Below are positions 44,301 to 57,400 of a DNA stretch of 64,000 nt, in pieces. Made by a program: the position numbers and the translations under genes. The notes under the pieces were generated by a model, which saw only the letters and a list, made by a program, of their open reading frames with translations, made no database searches and was not told the DNA's origin. Each line of letters opens with the position of its first letter. Positions within the stretch are counted from its first letter, which is position 1. The stretch comes from Holtermannia corniformis (lineage: Eukaryota > Basidiomycota > Tremellomycetes > Holtermanniales). The DNA lies in the NCBI GenBank assembly GCA_001599935.1, contig BCIJ01000007.1:444168-508167 (forward strand), written 5' to 3'.

Positions 44301-47300
44301 TGTTGGAGCAGCTCGAACAGGAGAGAAGCGCTCGAAGGGCAACGTTCACATACGAATGCTCGAGCGCGACTCTGGAAGAAGTCTTCCTCGACCTCAATGC
44401 GGATGCCATCCAGCCGAGTGCCGCCGCGAGCGTCAAGGATGTTGCAGAAACCAAGTCTGTGGGAGCTGTGTCGAGCCCTCTGCCGATTACAAGCGCAAGC
44501 CAGTCAACCACAACCCTGAACACCAAGACCCTAACCTTGACATCTGGCCGGAAGCGCAGCTCCATACTTGGCGTCTTGAGCGAGGCCGGTGTCATCGTTC
44601 ACAAACGGCTCCTAGTCTTCAGGCGATCTTGGATCTTGCCGGTCATTGCTATCCTCATCGCTTGCTTTGCAGCCTGTATTCCGCTGTTCTTCATGGCAGA
44701 CCGGGTGCAGACGTGCGAGCGACAGCTCGAGCAAGAGACGGTGCGTCAGTAGTTATTGTAATATCGATATCAGTACTGACACGCTTAGACGGTCGCCCTG
44801 ACCTACCCGCTGAGCTTCTACTCCTACGCTTTTTCGACACCAGCTTCTGCTCCACCTGGTATCTTTGACTCCCTCTCACCGTTTCGCGTAAACACCGAGA
44901 GTCTCGCCGATCGGTCTGCTTTCACTACTTACATAGACGACAACTATCGAGACAACTCGTTCGGAGGCGTCTATATCCCAGACGATGCCAGCCAGCCTGC
45001 CGTCATCGCACACGAAGCCTCGGCTCTGCGCAACAAGGGTTTGTCCCTGCTCAATCTGGCGAGCAACACCATCTACAACCGAGCTCTGAACGCCACATCA
45101 ACTGAAACGGACACCGGAGTGCACATCACGCTGTCATACGAAGGTTTTGCCGGCACCGATTTCTCTAGCATCGGCTCGGCAATCAAATGGATGGCGTTCT
45201 TGTGAGTCGGGCGGCAATTTATATATTTGGTGTTGATCGGCGGCAGTGGCTTGGCTATGGCGGTCTGGCCAGCATTCTCCACTATATACGTGACTGCCGA
45301 AAATGCCTCGACGGTCCGCTCAAACCAGTATAGGTCAGTAACGAACGTTGGATCGCAAGCACACCTGACCACCGATAGCAATGGCGCTACGCCAGTTGGA
45401 CTCTGGCTGGGACATCTGCTTTTTGAGCTGCCCGGCATCTTCGTCGTTTCCATCATCATCACTGTCGTCTTTGCCACCCTGTCTTCGCAGTTTCACGGAC
45501 TTGGCCAGCTCTTCGTCTGTCTCGTCCTCTACGGGATCAGCGCAACGCTGTATGCGTTTTGTTTCTCGCTTTTCTTGACGTCGCAGTTGGCAGCATGGGC
45601 GCTCTACGCCGGGTTGTCGGTCATTCTTTTCCTACTCTATCTGTGAGTGTCCTCGCAAGGCGGAACGTGCTGCTGAACAGATGCATAGAGCTTCATACCT
45701 GCTCATCTTGACTTATGACAAGTCGTCCGCCTCGGCTTCGCACATCACGATCACTCACTTTACGACTGGTATCATCTCGCCAGTGCCCAATATCGGTGCG
45801 TTATACGGTGTGGGACGCAACCAAGCTGACATTGCAGTCCGTGCGGCGATGGTGTCATCCAACCTCTTCAGCTTGCTGTGCGACGGCCTAGGCTCGCGCA
45901 AATCGCAGCCGTATTCAGACATCGCACAGTACGGCGGTCCAATCCTCTACATGATTGTCCAAGGCTTCTTGGCATTCGGTGTGCTCGTGTACGTCGACTC
46001 GGGTGCGCCTAGACCTCGCCTGCACTTCCTTCGCCGTCGCCGGGGCCAAGTGCCGACCGTGACGGTCAAAGGCGACGTGACGGAAGAAAAGGAACGCGTG
46101 GGACAGAGCGGCGATGTTTTGCGAGTGGTCGAGCTCAGCAAGCGATACAAAGGCAGCGACCTGTTGGCAGTCGACGACGTTACATTTGGTGTCGCTGAGG
46201 GCACCAACTTTGCACTCATTGGGCCGAACGGGGCGGGCAAGACGACGACGCTGGGTTGTATTCGCGGTGTGGTGAGTCGTCAAAGCCTTGCGTGTCGACT
46301 CTGATCGTGCAGATACGCCTCACCGCCGGTGACATCCAAGTCGATGGTCACTCGCTGCGCAGCAAGCGCAACTTAGCGCGAAGCGCTCTCGGTGTTTGCG
46401 CCCAGACCAACGCGATAGACTCTGCTCTCACAGGTGCGTGAGAACTTGTCATCTTCACGACTGACACGGACAGTGCGGCAACATTTGTGGATCTATGGAC
46501 GGCTCAAGGGCGTGCCGGCTTCGGCTCTCAAGACCGATGTAGATCTGTTGCTCGTGGCTAGCGGCCTGATTAAGTACAGCGACCGGTTTGCTTCCAAACT
46601 GTCGGGTGGGAACCAGGTGTGTTTGGCATCACGGATGAGAATGGCCTGACAACTCGGAAGCGAAAACTATGCTTAGCCATTGCGCTGATTGGAAACCCGC
46701 CGGTCCTGCTCGTCGATGAGTTTTCCTCCGGCGTAGATCCCTTTTCGAAACGCGAGGCTTGGGCCACGGTGAGTCTCTCCGTGGGGCACGACTCGAGCTG
46801 ACGCGTCAGCTCGCCGAACTTACCATGGACCGGGCGGTGGTGATGACGACTCATTCGATGGAGGAAGTCGATGCGCTGTCATCGCGAGTTGGTATCATCG
46901 CATCAAAGTTGCTAGCGATCGGCACGCCAGCCTCGCTGCGAGCGCGCTACAACACGTACGAATGTAACGTGCCAGCCTCGCGCCTCGACGAGTGCTTGGA
47001 AAGAGTTCGGCAAGAATACCCCGACGCGACGCGGTCCCCCGACACGGCGTCACGGTTCGAAGTGCCGGCCGTCGGGAGCTTGAGCCGGCTGTTTGGCACT
47101 CTGGCTCGAATCGAGAAGGATCTCGGGATCGCTGAGATCAGCGTTTCACCGTATGTCGGACCGACGTGTTCTAATTCAGGCACTGATGGAACCCTTCAGG
47201 TTGTCGATCGAGTCCGTCTTCCTTGCTCTTGTGCGGGAGCACAACATTGAGGAGGAGGACCGCGGTATACTTGCTAGTCGGCGCCACTGGTGGTCTCCAA

Positions 47301-47308
47301 CGCAATAG
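41363..47308 (+). CDS. Full-size ABC transporter, subfamily A
   Basis: Twenty-four exons: 41363-41418, 41475-41562, 41619-41642, 41698-42132, 42203-42302, 42355-42425, 42474-42559, 42604-42806, 42857-43071, 43113-43405, 43453-43603, 43652-43829, 43870-43980, 44025-44740, 44789-45201, 45247-45333, 45379-45642, 45689-45795, 45838-46271, 46313-46433, 46474-46616, 46661-46768, 46810-47150 and 47200-47308; 1,617 aa. Layout TMD-NBD-TMD-NBD with large loops after TM1 and TM7, as in ABCA. NBD1: GRNGAAKST, LSGGQKRKLQLAIAL, LLLDEISSGLDP. NBD2: GPNGAGKTTTLG, LSGGNQRKLCLAIALIG, VLLVDEFSSGVDP, TTHSMEEVD. ABCA proteins move or flop lipids. Walker A of NBD1 is GxNGAAKS instead of GxNGAGKS. The 42-nt intron 45796-45837 is in frame without stops. 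The subfamily is patchy in fungi. Confidence 0.9.
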
Positions 47309-47481
47309 CCGGTTGATGCGCTGCGAGATGAAACACCCCTTGTGCTCCACTCGTCCTTTGTTGACGCAGTCGGTTCTGCAACGTGAGCTGCGTCATTGGC
47401 CCCTTTGCCCAAGTGGCGTGGCGTATATGGTCGGTCGGACAGAGCATCTGTTCCGACTGCGCACAGACCGAGAGCAGCGAC

Positions 47482-48145
47482 ATGAGTTCCAGTAACCAGA
47501 CACCGGTCTCCTCGCCAGAGTCGCTGTCCTCGTACCGAGCGTCGCTCCGCAGCAAAATGCAGGAGCGCTTCCAGGACGCGCTCGAAAAGCTAGAAGACGC
47601 CGAGGACAACGTGGCGACGCGTCGTGAGATGCGTGAAGCTCAAAAACAAGTCGAGCTCGACCCGCTCGAGGAGTGGTGCAATAATCGCAGTGCCCAAGAG
47701 TCTCAGCATCGAACGGCAGAGCTGAGGCTCGGCATGGCCGGTGGCAAGATGGGCTCGCCGGGCCCCGACTCGGGCACGTCCGAGGCCTCCTTCACTGGCC
47801 TTGCATCGTTCCCGTTCACACCTGGGGCGATCCGTATCGAGCGACATGACTCAAGCACAGTCACTCGAGCTGCTACCGAGCCGCGACGGAAGCCAGCTCA
47901 ACGCCCGTCGTCAAGGGTCCACGAGAGTGCTCGACGGTCGGTCGAGGTCAAGGACCCTACGCAACCTCTTCGCCCATCGCTCGACACCAGGCGGCAGAGC
48001 ACGTCCGCTGCAGAAGTCTTCAATCGGATCGATGCTTTAGGCAGGGAGCTTTCGGGCATCTTGAAGGACACACCATGTTTGTGTTTGTTTACCTTTTTGC
48101 TCCCGTCCTGCGTGCTGACGTGCTTTCGCAGCCGCGACTGCCTGA
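47482..48145 (+). CDS. Unknown Ser/Arg-rich protein with N-terminal coiled coil
   Basis: Exons 47482-48076 and 48132-48145 give 202 aa. Residues 20-75 (SLRSKMQERFQDALEKLEDA, EDNVATRREMREAQKQVE) should form a coiled coil. The rest is disordered, rich in Ser, Arg and Pro. The last intron (GTTTGTG...GTGCTGACGTGCTTTCGCAG) leaves only SATA before the stop; without it the frame runs into an unlikely Cys/Leu-rich end. No family recognised. It starts 173 bp after the ABCA stop. Confidence 0.55.
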
Positions 48146-48147
48146 AT

Positions 48148-48344
48148 CTCTCCTGAGACGCCTTGTTGCCCTTATCACGCTCCACCTGCACTTGTTTCTT
48201 GCCCGACCCCCCGCAGCACCCTCCCTGCAAGTGAGATTTCCTTGGCCCGTTGTACTGCTTCTTGTCCCCACTCGCGTTGTACTTGTTCCTCGCACCCACC
48301 GCAGCCCCGGACGATTTGTTTATACACGAGGAATATGATGACAT
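48148..48344 (-). CDS. Possible small Gly/Lys-rich protein (3' end not resolved)
   Basis: An ATG-started frame encodes MSSYSSCINKSSGAAVGARN, KYNASGDKKQYNGPRKSHLQ, GGCCGGSGKKQ... It is very basic with a CC motif. The frame stays open past 48148 into the antisense of the preceding gene, so a splice would be needed to end it. A candidate acceptor (CACTTGCAG) lies inside. Composition is distinctive but support is weak. Confidence 0.25.
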
Positions 48345-48729
48345 GATGATTGCAAACTGAATCGAGGGTTCTAGGAGGTGGCTCGGGGTGCACAACCGTC
48401 GGTCGATATCACTCAACCTCCTTCTCGTGCCGTTTCATGTTTCAGGGTGATGAGACGCACTAGCGACGCCAGGCAACCGCCATCCCGGCCGCGAGTGCCC
48501 GCTCGCAGTCTGTGGACGGTGCACTGCTCGCTCTGACCTGCTGCACACACTCGTCTGCATTCTCACACCAGCCTCAGTCGCCGGAAGCCGCCAAGCCGCC
48601 AAGGACGACCGTGCGGCAATCGAGCGATCGCATCAATTGCCCAGCCGCAGCGATAGCGGGACGCTATCGAACGACCCACCGCCGTCTCCATCAATCTCTT
48701 CCGTGTCGGTGGAGAGAACAACACAGTCG

Positions 48730-50535
48730 ATGAGCTGCACGATGCGGCCGGCGAGGTTTGCATACGCCGCCTTGGCACTGCTGCCGACCGCCTTGGGGTT
48801 CTCTTTCTCTTTCTCGAGCACCTCTCCGACCTCATGTGAGACGATCGTTGTCGAATGGCGCGGCGGAGAAGCACCCTTCAGCTTGACCATCATGGTGCGT
48901 CCCAACCCCTGTCGACGGGCGCAGAGACTGACGACCCAAGCCTGTTTACGACTATCCTCTCAATGTTTCTTTGCCAGCCAGTGCGTGGAACGAGGCGAAT
49001 CAGACGGGACGATACGAGTGGCAAGTCAACTGTGCGTTGGGATCGGATGCTGCGCAGCTGAACGTGGCGGATCAAAGCTGACGTGATGTGGCAACGATAG
49101 ATCCGTCGGGAAAGCGCCTGAGTGCCATCATGTCGGACGCAACAGGGCTGGCGGTGAGCTCTGCGTGGTCACGACGTGAATACTGCTGATGACTGTAAAG
49201 ACGGGCGGTGTATCACCGTTGTTGACTGTCGGCGCCGCGGCGAATGGCGCAACGTGCGACTTGAGGAGTACACAGACTGACTTTCTGTGAGTATGCCGAG
49301 TGTCTCGGGTATACAAGACTTAGCAAACACCAGGTTCTACCTTAATGAGACATCTGTGACTGTGCGTGTGGTGGCTACGTTGGCGTCGGCTCGGCTGACG
49401 AAGCGTGCAGCAATGCGCACCCGTCGAGATCTACTGGGACTCGTCCGCCGTGTCGCCAGTCACGTTCATCGGTGCTATTCCCGGCGGACAGGCTTTCCAG
49501 CTGGAGGGCGGATCGAGCAATCGTCTCGGTGCGGTCCCTTATTGACTCTGGTAGTAAGCTGATCCGACGACAGACTGGACGGTCAACATCCCATCCGGAA
49601 CCCAGTTCCTCTTTGCCGCGTTCGATGCAAGCTCTGCTGGTACAGGTGGATCGGGTGATCTATTGACCGTCGGTCCGGCCGACGATACCTCGTGTCTGAA
49701 CGCCATGTCGCCGAGCTCGACCATCGCTGGAGAACCTAGCACGAGTGGGGCCGGGCCTGTCCGGACGGTGACGGCGACGGGAAGTACAGTTTCAGAGGCA
49801 ACAGGCGGACATGGGTGCGTTTGATCGTTGCAAACCTACAGAATCCTGACATGGCTTAGTATATCAGGCGGAGTCATCGCCGGCATAGTCATTGGCGCTC
49901 TCGTTGGCCTCGTCCTACTCCAATTCATCCTCTTCTGGTTTTGCTGCCGCGCTCCACTCGCAGCGTGGCGGCAACAGCGGCGAGATGACCAGCATCAAGT
50001 CCGTCGCCGCAAATCATCCGGCAATGTCGACTTGCTCTCGTCTGCCGGCTCCACGCATGAATCGGCCAACGTCGCTCTGGATAGCGCGCACGCCAACAGC
50101 AGCCGCGCGAGCCGGCTCATGGACCTCGACATGGCGCAGATTGAGATGGGGCGGACCAGCACCGACTTTGGTGGTCGGACTATGCCGAGCGAGTCGGGGA
50201 TGACAGGCTGGGGCACCCACCACGATCGGACAAATTACGAGCCAAGCCCGTTCCCTCTCACACCACTGTCGTTGACGGGGTCGCCGACACAGACGCAGAC
50301 GACATCTCTGCCATCACCCGTGCCCGGTCACTCGCGCAATACCAGCCAGTCAAGACCATCGTCAAAGGCTCAGCTGGCGCTCCAAAACCCAGACGACGAG
50401 GCGCGCCCACTCCCACCCGCAGGGTTCAGGCGCCACGAAGACGCTGGTCGCGTGCCCGAGGGGCCCGTGGACCTTCCACCGCTGTATAGCGCCGAGTGGG
50501 CAGCCCAGCAGAGTCTGCAGCGTCACGACGAGTAG
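48730..50535 (+). CDS. Single-pass type I membrane protein with secreted beta-type ectodomain
   Basis: Exons 48730-48894, 48941-49031, 49101-49153, 49201-49286, 49334-49361, 49411-49528, 49574-49814 and 49860-50535 give 485 aa. A signal peptide (MRPARFAYAALALLPTALGF) is followed by an ectodomain with paired cysteines (TSCETIVVEWRGGEAPFSL, TCDLRSTQ, TQCAPVEIYWDSS, DTSCLNAM). A Ser/Thr/Gly stalk leads to one strong transmembrane helix (GVIAGIVIGALVGLVLLQFI), a CC juxtamembrane motif and a long disordered, Ser/Pro-rich cytoplasmic tail. This layout (two tandem beta domains, stalk, TM) is common among basidiomycete surface proteins of unknown function, possibly wall sensors. No enzymatic motif is seen. 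Confidence 0.78.
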
Positions 50536-50831
50536 TGTTTCGCATGTTGTACAGTAGCGTGTGGTCAGGTATAGCTCGTTATAGTGCATCGAAGGCGGAT
50601 CATGTGCCACACTCGGCAATGACGTCCCCGTTCGGGTCAAAGGAGCCGGTTCCGACGGCGGCGACGGCGGCGGCAGCAACGGCGGTGGTGATCACTCACG
50701 CTGACAATCGGTACATATCACTGATAATGTCAGACGCTTCTGTACAGACAGGAAGATGCTGACAATGTCATCAGACCAGTCGCCGTCAGGAACCAATCAT
50801 GGTGCAATGGCTTTGAACGCCCACTGCAGCC

Positions 50832-52979
50832 ATGTCTGAAGAATATGAAGACTACCTGGCGCTGACGCAGCGAATTCAAAACGAACTCTTGGAAACGATC
50901 GATGAGCTACGCAGTCTTGAAGGCTGGGATGCAGAATGTGTGGCGGGCTTGCGCCGATGGGCGGCCGATGAGGCCATGGTCTTCCGGGCGCTGAAGGTTG
51001 GTGTACAGCTGGATTGACTGTACAGGCTGACATAGCATCAGAGACATCGTTACGATCCCAGCAAGACGTCACACCATCTTCTGCAATCCGTCACACAGCG
51101 CGTCAATCTCTCCCTCCATCTGCCGATCCCAGCCGTCCCACCATACTCGTCCTCTAGCTTGTTCTACTTTCTTCCTCTACCTAAACACGTAGATCGACAC
51201 GCAAGGCCGATCGCGGTGCTAAACCTCTGCAATGTCAGACGAGATGCGGCCAATTCTCTTGATGGGCTCAGGGAATGGGCGTGGTGGATGGCCGAGCTGA
51301 GCCGTAGGGTCGTGTGCGAGTGGGAGGGTTCAGAGGTGGAGCTCGACGAACAAGGTCAAATAATCAATCCTTGGGACGGAAGAAAGACCACAAGGAAGAC
51401 GTATAGGAGTGGAGGCAGCAAGGGTAACGGCTATGTCCTTTTCGTCGACGCCACGGATGTCGGCTATCGCAACTTGGTGAGCCATTCCCCGCTGCTCGAC
51501 ACCTGCTCATGCTCTCTAGGAACTCGAGATAGTCCCGACACTCTTGAATATAGGCCATACCCACTTTCCAGGGTTGATCACAAAAGTTGTGGTCGTCAAC
51601 ATGTCTTGGACTCAACAGCACCTCTGGGGCATCGTCAAGCGGATCTTGCCAAAGTATGCTCTCGAAAAGATCTGGTTCCCATCATCCAGAGAGGAAATAA
51701 GAGACCTCGTCGACCTTGATCTGCTGCCCAAAGGTCGGTTGTCGCCAGTGTCCCGTCTCTGCCCTGACCCGTTGTAGCACTCGGCGGCAACAGCACAGTC
51801 ACCTACGACTCGACAAACGACACCGTGCGGAACCGTCATTCACGGCCTTTGGGACGGCCGTCGAGCTTGCGCATGTTGGCCAAATCGCGCTCCAATTCAC
51901 CATCACGTATGAATGGCTATAGCCATGCGCCAACCCGTGCCTCGTCATACGCCAGCATTGCCGAGGTGTTCGTCACCCCAGCAACAAGTCCCAGCCACCA
52001 GAACGATGACCTTTCTTTGATTCTGCCTCGCCGGCGGATAGACGATGGACTACGCATGACGATAGCTCCCGGCCGTGCTGTTCCTCCGCCCGTTACAACG
52101 GCAGTACCTTCTGGTCGCCGGGTGACGGGCAGACCGGTAGCAACACTTACAACGATACAAGGACCGACGAAAACGACGTACGAAACCCCTGTCCAACGCA
52201 TCAAATCCCTATCCAACTTTCATCTCTACCTTTCGCCATCACGTCTCGCCAACATCGATGTCCTTACTGACTCTGACGAAGAGCCGGAGCAACCCCGCCC
52301 GCTGCCCGACGCCACGCTTCGCGGTCGTCGTCGCCGTCCACCACTCACCTGCGTCACCAAAGGTCCGATACACGACTTGCAAGAGAGCGAAGCACAGGAA
52401 GCACTAGCTTCCGCTCGGTCCTACTCGTCATCTCTGCAGCGTCACCATGCACGCGGCCTGCAACAATATAGCGGAGCAGCATCGCCGGTTCCGGTGGCGG
52501 CCTCAACACCAGAGCCAACGCAGGAAGCACCGCTCGACGCCGAACCGATAGCGCCGTATAGCCATCAGAACCCCTGGTTCGGCTACCCTGCTATCCGTGT
52601 TGCAAGCTCGACCTCTGACGGCTCGGTCCTGCGGCCAAGGTACGATCGGAATAGAAAGCGTGATCTGGTCAAGACGCTGCTCTTTCTCTTTGTGCTGAGA
52701 CTTCAGAGCCTACGGGCCTGGCTGGAGAAGAGTCTTGGGATCTCGGCCCTGTATCGGCTGATACAGCCACCGCATAGGGGTTATTCCAAGCCGTTCGGGC
52801 CGATCGAGGGTCTGCAGAGCCAGGCGGCAAGTCGCACTATGATGAAGAACGGCCCAGAGAAAGATTGGCTGTGGATGGCTGCGGGCTTCCTACTGCTGAG
52901 AGGAGGTTGGGCGCGCATGCTGTTGCTTGCACCTCTTGAGCTGCTACTTCGCCTACGCAGTCTTGTTGGAGAAACCTGA
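50832..52979 (+). CDS. CRAL-TRIO (Sec14-like) lipid-binding protein with hydrophobic C-terminus
   Basis: Exons 50832-50996, 51042-51476, 51520-51733 and 51778-52979 give 671 aa. The N-terminal CRAL-TRIO-N helices (AADEAMVFRALKRHRYDPSK) lead into a Sec14 lobe: RPIAVLNLCNVRR, GYVLFVDATDVGYRNLELEI, VPTLLNIGHTHFPGLITKVV, VVNMSWTQQHLWGIVKRIL and KIWFPSSREEIRDLVD..LPKALGG. A 300-residue disordered, Ser/Arg/Pro-rich region follows. The end has two hydrophobic stretches (TLLFLFVLRLQSLRAW and WMAAGFLLLRGGWARMLLLA), likely membrane contacts. Such proteins carry phosphoinositides or other lipids between membranes. The gene ends 24 bp from the convergent kinase stop. Confidence 0.82.
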
Positions 52980-53003
52980 AACGTTGTATCAACCCGTTGT
53001 AGA

Positions 53004-54441
53004 TTATGCATGGCGGTCGTCCTCGAAAGTTTGCAATACCTGCAGGAGCCTGGGCAGCCTCCCTGCGTCATCCTGCATCAGGCTTCCTGCTGGTAGCGAT
53101 TGCCGCTGTGACCCTTGACCGTACCACGCCTCGTCGTCTTGTCCGAACACGGCGCGCGGGACAAGCACCGGTTGGCTGAATGCCGAATGCCGAAGCGCAT
53201 CCGCCGCCGTGATCCGCTTTGAGGGCGATAGTTGCAATATATGGGATAGGAGGTCGACCACGGCAAGCGATGAGACATTTGGCAGCAGAAACTCGAGCGG
53301 TACCGGCTTGACCTCGGCATACTCAATCTTGCCAGCGTCCGGCAAAGACCGGTACTCCTAACAATCGTCAGTTCGGGCGCGAGCCGAATCTTTCAAAATA
53401 CGTACCGGCCATGATTCGGATGACGGCGAGCCCAATATGCGAAAGATACTCCAAGCGAGGCCGAGCTCACCGGCGTATGCATTGGTCAAAGTCATCCGCC
53501 GCCATGCTGGTGGGTCGCTCGCTCGTGGCGATACTGATCGCTGATCGCTGTCTGTATCTGATCCAGAGTCCCTGTCGACGTCGTCACACCACGAGGACAA
53601 GTTTTGGTTGTTGGCCAACTGATCCACGTTTATCGCGACTGAAGCGCTGGGACCGACGAGGCGGAACGGTGTGTAGAACTCGGCAAGGGTGATACCAAGC
53701 GACCATAAGTCGAGTGCTTGTGGATCATAGGCGTGCGGGCCGTACAGCAGCTCTGGAGCGCGGTAGTGACTGCCAAGACCGTCAGCCTGCTCCTACCATA
53801 CACATTACACGTACCCCGAGCCTACTTGGCAGATCTGGCGTTCATGCTGCTCATCCTGACTGACCGCGACGCCGATGCACGCCGTGGCAAAGTCGATGAG
53901 CTTGACTGTGCCGTCTTGATCGACCATGATATTGCTCGGCTTGATATCGCGATGAGCCACCGTCGGTTCCATGTGATGCAGATGCGCAACGCCGAGTAAC
54001 AGTTGAAAAGTGAGGGATTGCGCCAGGTCAGAGAAATCAGCCATGCTGTATGCCGACGCCGGGCTTGACGGAGATGAGCAGGGTGTGAAGATGGGATTGG
54101 AGATGATGTCTGCGAGTGAGGTTGGGTACAAGGGCAGAAACAGGTGCACGCAGCGGGGCGAGCTGCTATGTGACTCATGCAAAAGTGTCGCAACCTGTAT
54201 CGTTGTCAGTGGCCTCGTTACCTAAGGCAGGACATACATTGGGATGTACGGCTCGCTGTAGCACACGCAGTTCCCTCGCAACGCTGTGCGGGCGAAGTGA
54301 TGCCTCGCTGTCTAGATAGACGACTTTGACGGCGCACAAGGTAGAGCCGGCTCGAGCACGAAACACACGGCCATGAACCCCTGGGAGATCAGATTCTCCA
54401 TAAAACCGAGCAGATGACACACCATCGGCAATCCATTGCAT
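53004..54441 (-). CDS. CDK-like Ser/Thr protein kinase
   Basis: Exons 54441-54238, 54194-53815, 53769-53406 and 53357-53004 give 433 aa if started at MQWIADGVSS. Motifs: VFRARAGSTLCAVKVVYLD (catalytic Lys), VARELRVLQRAVHPNVATLL, AHRDIKPSNIMVD, LIDFATA (metal-binding loop is DFA, not DFG), GSGHYRAPELLYG, DLWSLGITLAEFYTPF and RITAADALRHSAFSQP. The CMGC/CDK flavour is seen in HYRAPELLYG and LGSPSSESWP. A disordered acidic insert of about 50 residues lies before the GELGLAW segment. CAK-type fungal kinases are the nearest idea. Only 20 bp separate its ATG from the TBC-gene stop, and an in-frame intron could join the two, so the N-terminus is unsettled. Confidence 0.78.
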
Positions 54442-54461
54442 CGAAGACTATGTACCACTCA

Positions 54462-57400
54462 TCAGCGCAAGGGCGAGAAGTTGCCAGTGCGAGGATGACC
54501 GACCTGGTCGACGTCAAAGCCCCCATCCCTCGCCGCTCCGTTGGCCACTGCCACGATCGGTCCCGAGTCTTGTAAAGTATATTTCTTGACGATCGGTGGG
54601 CGCACAGCGGGCGCGTCTTCGCTCGAGCTGACTGCATCTGGTGTAGACGGTGCAGTGTAGCTATCCATGCTGGAGCTTGACATGGGACGCGAACCGAGAG
54701 GTCGTCGACCGATGAGACGAGGCTTGGCCGCCCGTTCCGTAAGGCCGGTATGGCGCCCGGGAGATCTAGGTAGGGAACCCGGTGAAGTGGATACCTCGGG
54801 CGAAGTCGCCTCACGTAAGCGACCGGCTGCAGCTTTGATCGCTTGCGGTGTTGCATCACGTTCGACCTTGTTGTGCTCAGGGGGCGACTGAGGGGAAGGC
54901 GAGACACTGCGCCGCCTGCCGATTGGGATTGTTCGGTGCGTATAGTCTGTTTCGTTATCCAATCTGCCCGTCGAGGGCGGGCTAAGAGTCGAACGGGCCG
55001 TTGGCGAGTCCTGACTGGCTAGCGAAGAGCGTTTGTGGCCGTTGGCGCGCGCCAGCGGACTGACGGAAGATATGGATTGGTTGCTTGCGCGCCGTGCGGA
55101 ACTGCTGAGGAGTAGCGGCCGGGGTCCAGACCCCGCCGTTGAGACCTTGGCCATCGGGGTCGAAGCGCTGACATTGCCGGTAAGGCCTGCTAAGCGATCT
55201 TGGAGACTGAGTGAGGATACCTCGGACGAGATACTATCGCTGCGACCGCGTTGCATGACCGACGTCAATGAATTGCGCACACTAGGTGACGACGAAAAGC
55301 TCGATCGTGGTGTGGAGAATTGATCGCGGGCTTTGCGCGGCGGCGACAATGGGATGGCGGTGAACGTGTCCTCGGTAGGAGCAGTTTTTCCCGGACCGAC
55401 GTTCGCGGCAGCAGTGCCAAGCAGCCGTCCTGCTGCAGCGCCAAAACTGCCCCAGCTTGACGCGTTGTTCGCAGGAGCGACGGGCGCGGGGCTCGGGACT
55501 TCGACAGCCGACGTCGAGTTCCACCGCGCCATTGCGCCCGATACAGACGCAGCCGCGTCGCTCTGTTGGATCGCACCAGCATACTTGCGGAACAGACTCG
55601 AGCCTACGCTGGCTTTGGAGGCCAACGTCCGAGTGTCAGGCACCGCGCCACCCAACGACTGGCTCGCTCGCATCGCCGAGGATGTCCCCGCCCACAGTCT
55701 GCTGCTGGCAAGGTTGGCAGCTTTGCGCACTGCAGCTGTCGAAGACCAATTGGCGCGCGCGTCGATCGCCGCCTTCGAGTCGATCCAAGCCTTGCCATCA
55801 GGATCGTCTTTGGTACCAGTCGCAAGCAGGCGCTCTTGCTGCAGCTTGAAAGTGACTTGCAGTACCGCCTCGATGCCGCCGAGCCTTTGCAGGGGATAGT
55901 CTTGCAGGATGCGCATGCCATGCGCAAATGCCTCGCCGACAGCGTCAGGATCATTGACGTCGAGCGAGTCTGCGCCATGTTGAGGCTCATCAACCTCACT
56001 AGTCATGCCCCATAAACCACTCGAGGGCGTCGAAGCCGCTTTGCGATGGGCCGATGTGTCGCCAGGCTGGCGGAGGAGCAGGTCTTTGGCCAGGAGCAAC
56101 ATGGCCGTGCAGACATCCACGAGGAGATCGAGCTTGGGTGTGCCTTCGGACGTCGTCGCTGGCTGCGAGAGGATAAAGTCCCAGGTTGGGAGTAGAGAGG
56201 CTGTCGGTAAATCTCGCGCAAGGAGTAAAGCCATGTAGCGATACGAGTAGAATGGCGTGACCGGGTCCAGATTACGTTTCCTCTGTGAATGGTCAGTGAG
56301 GACCGCCAAAATGGATGCACGTACCAAGGCTGCCCACAGCTCTTCATCAGCCCAACGGACGCGCCTGCCGAGTTTTTCGAGCGCAAACTTGACACCGTCG
56401 ACTTCGCCTGCTGCATCCCATTTGCCCGCCTTGGGAGGGCCAGCTACGACCCCTCCCAGCTCTCCCATGAGGGCCGCAAAAGCCCAGAAAGTCTCGACTT
56501 CAGCATGCCGACCCCACGGGGCTTCGCTGACAACCGGTTCCAGTCGATCACTTGGGACTCTGGCCTTCTTGCCCCGCTTTGGCTTCTTGGGACCGAGATC
56601 GCCGTCGCCACCGGTTGCGTAGACGAGGTAGAGCGGGATGAGGACGTCTGCAAAGCCTTGGGTGTACTCCCACTGCGGGTGAGCTTTGACAAAGACATAG
56701 AGGATACGCAAGATACTCTCTGCGTGCGTGTCGGGCTGAAGGAGAGCGCCTGGCAGCACGACTTTGGGTGATTCTGGCCGCGAGACGGGTAGCGGCCGGG
56801 GAGACAGCAGCGTGATGGGACTGGAAGCTTTGAGCCCGGATGAGGAGGTAGGGGACGAATGTACGGATGGAATGGAAAGCGATAGCTGTGGTGTCGAAGG
56901 AAAGGCGGCGGTGTCGGGAGTGGTTGCCGACGCTGAAGCTGGTGGGGATACACCTGGCACAGAATTGGACGTCGACAATGTGATGCGAGGTGAGAGCACG
57001 GGCTCTGCACCAGGTTGTGGCGCCTTGAGTGTCCGCTGCGTCGATTGCAGCTCGAGCTGCGGCGGGGGTCCCAGAGCGCGACCTTTGCCCTTCCTATCGC
57101 CCGACGTGAATGCAGTAGCTCGACGATGTTCCGTCTCGGCAATCAACTCTAGACGACGAAACGCGGCTCGGCGGTTCAGAATAGCCGTCGAGCTCTCGAC
57201 TTGCTTGTTCTGCTGCTTGTCGGTATCACTGTCCGACTCGGAGTCTGAGATTGGTGCTTCAGACGGCGGGCTCAGCGGCGACGATCTGCTGGGTGTGGTT
57301 TTGGAGTTGAAGAATGCCGACGAGGCAAACGAGCGCGAGAGGTCTTTTGACAGCTGTGTCAACAACGCGTCGGATGCACAGGTGGGGTAGATTGGCTAGT

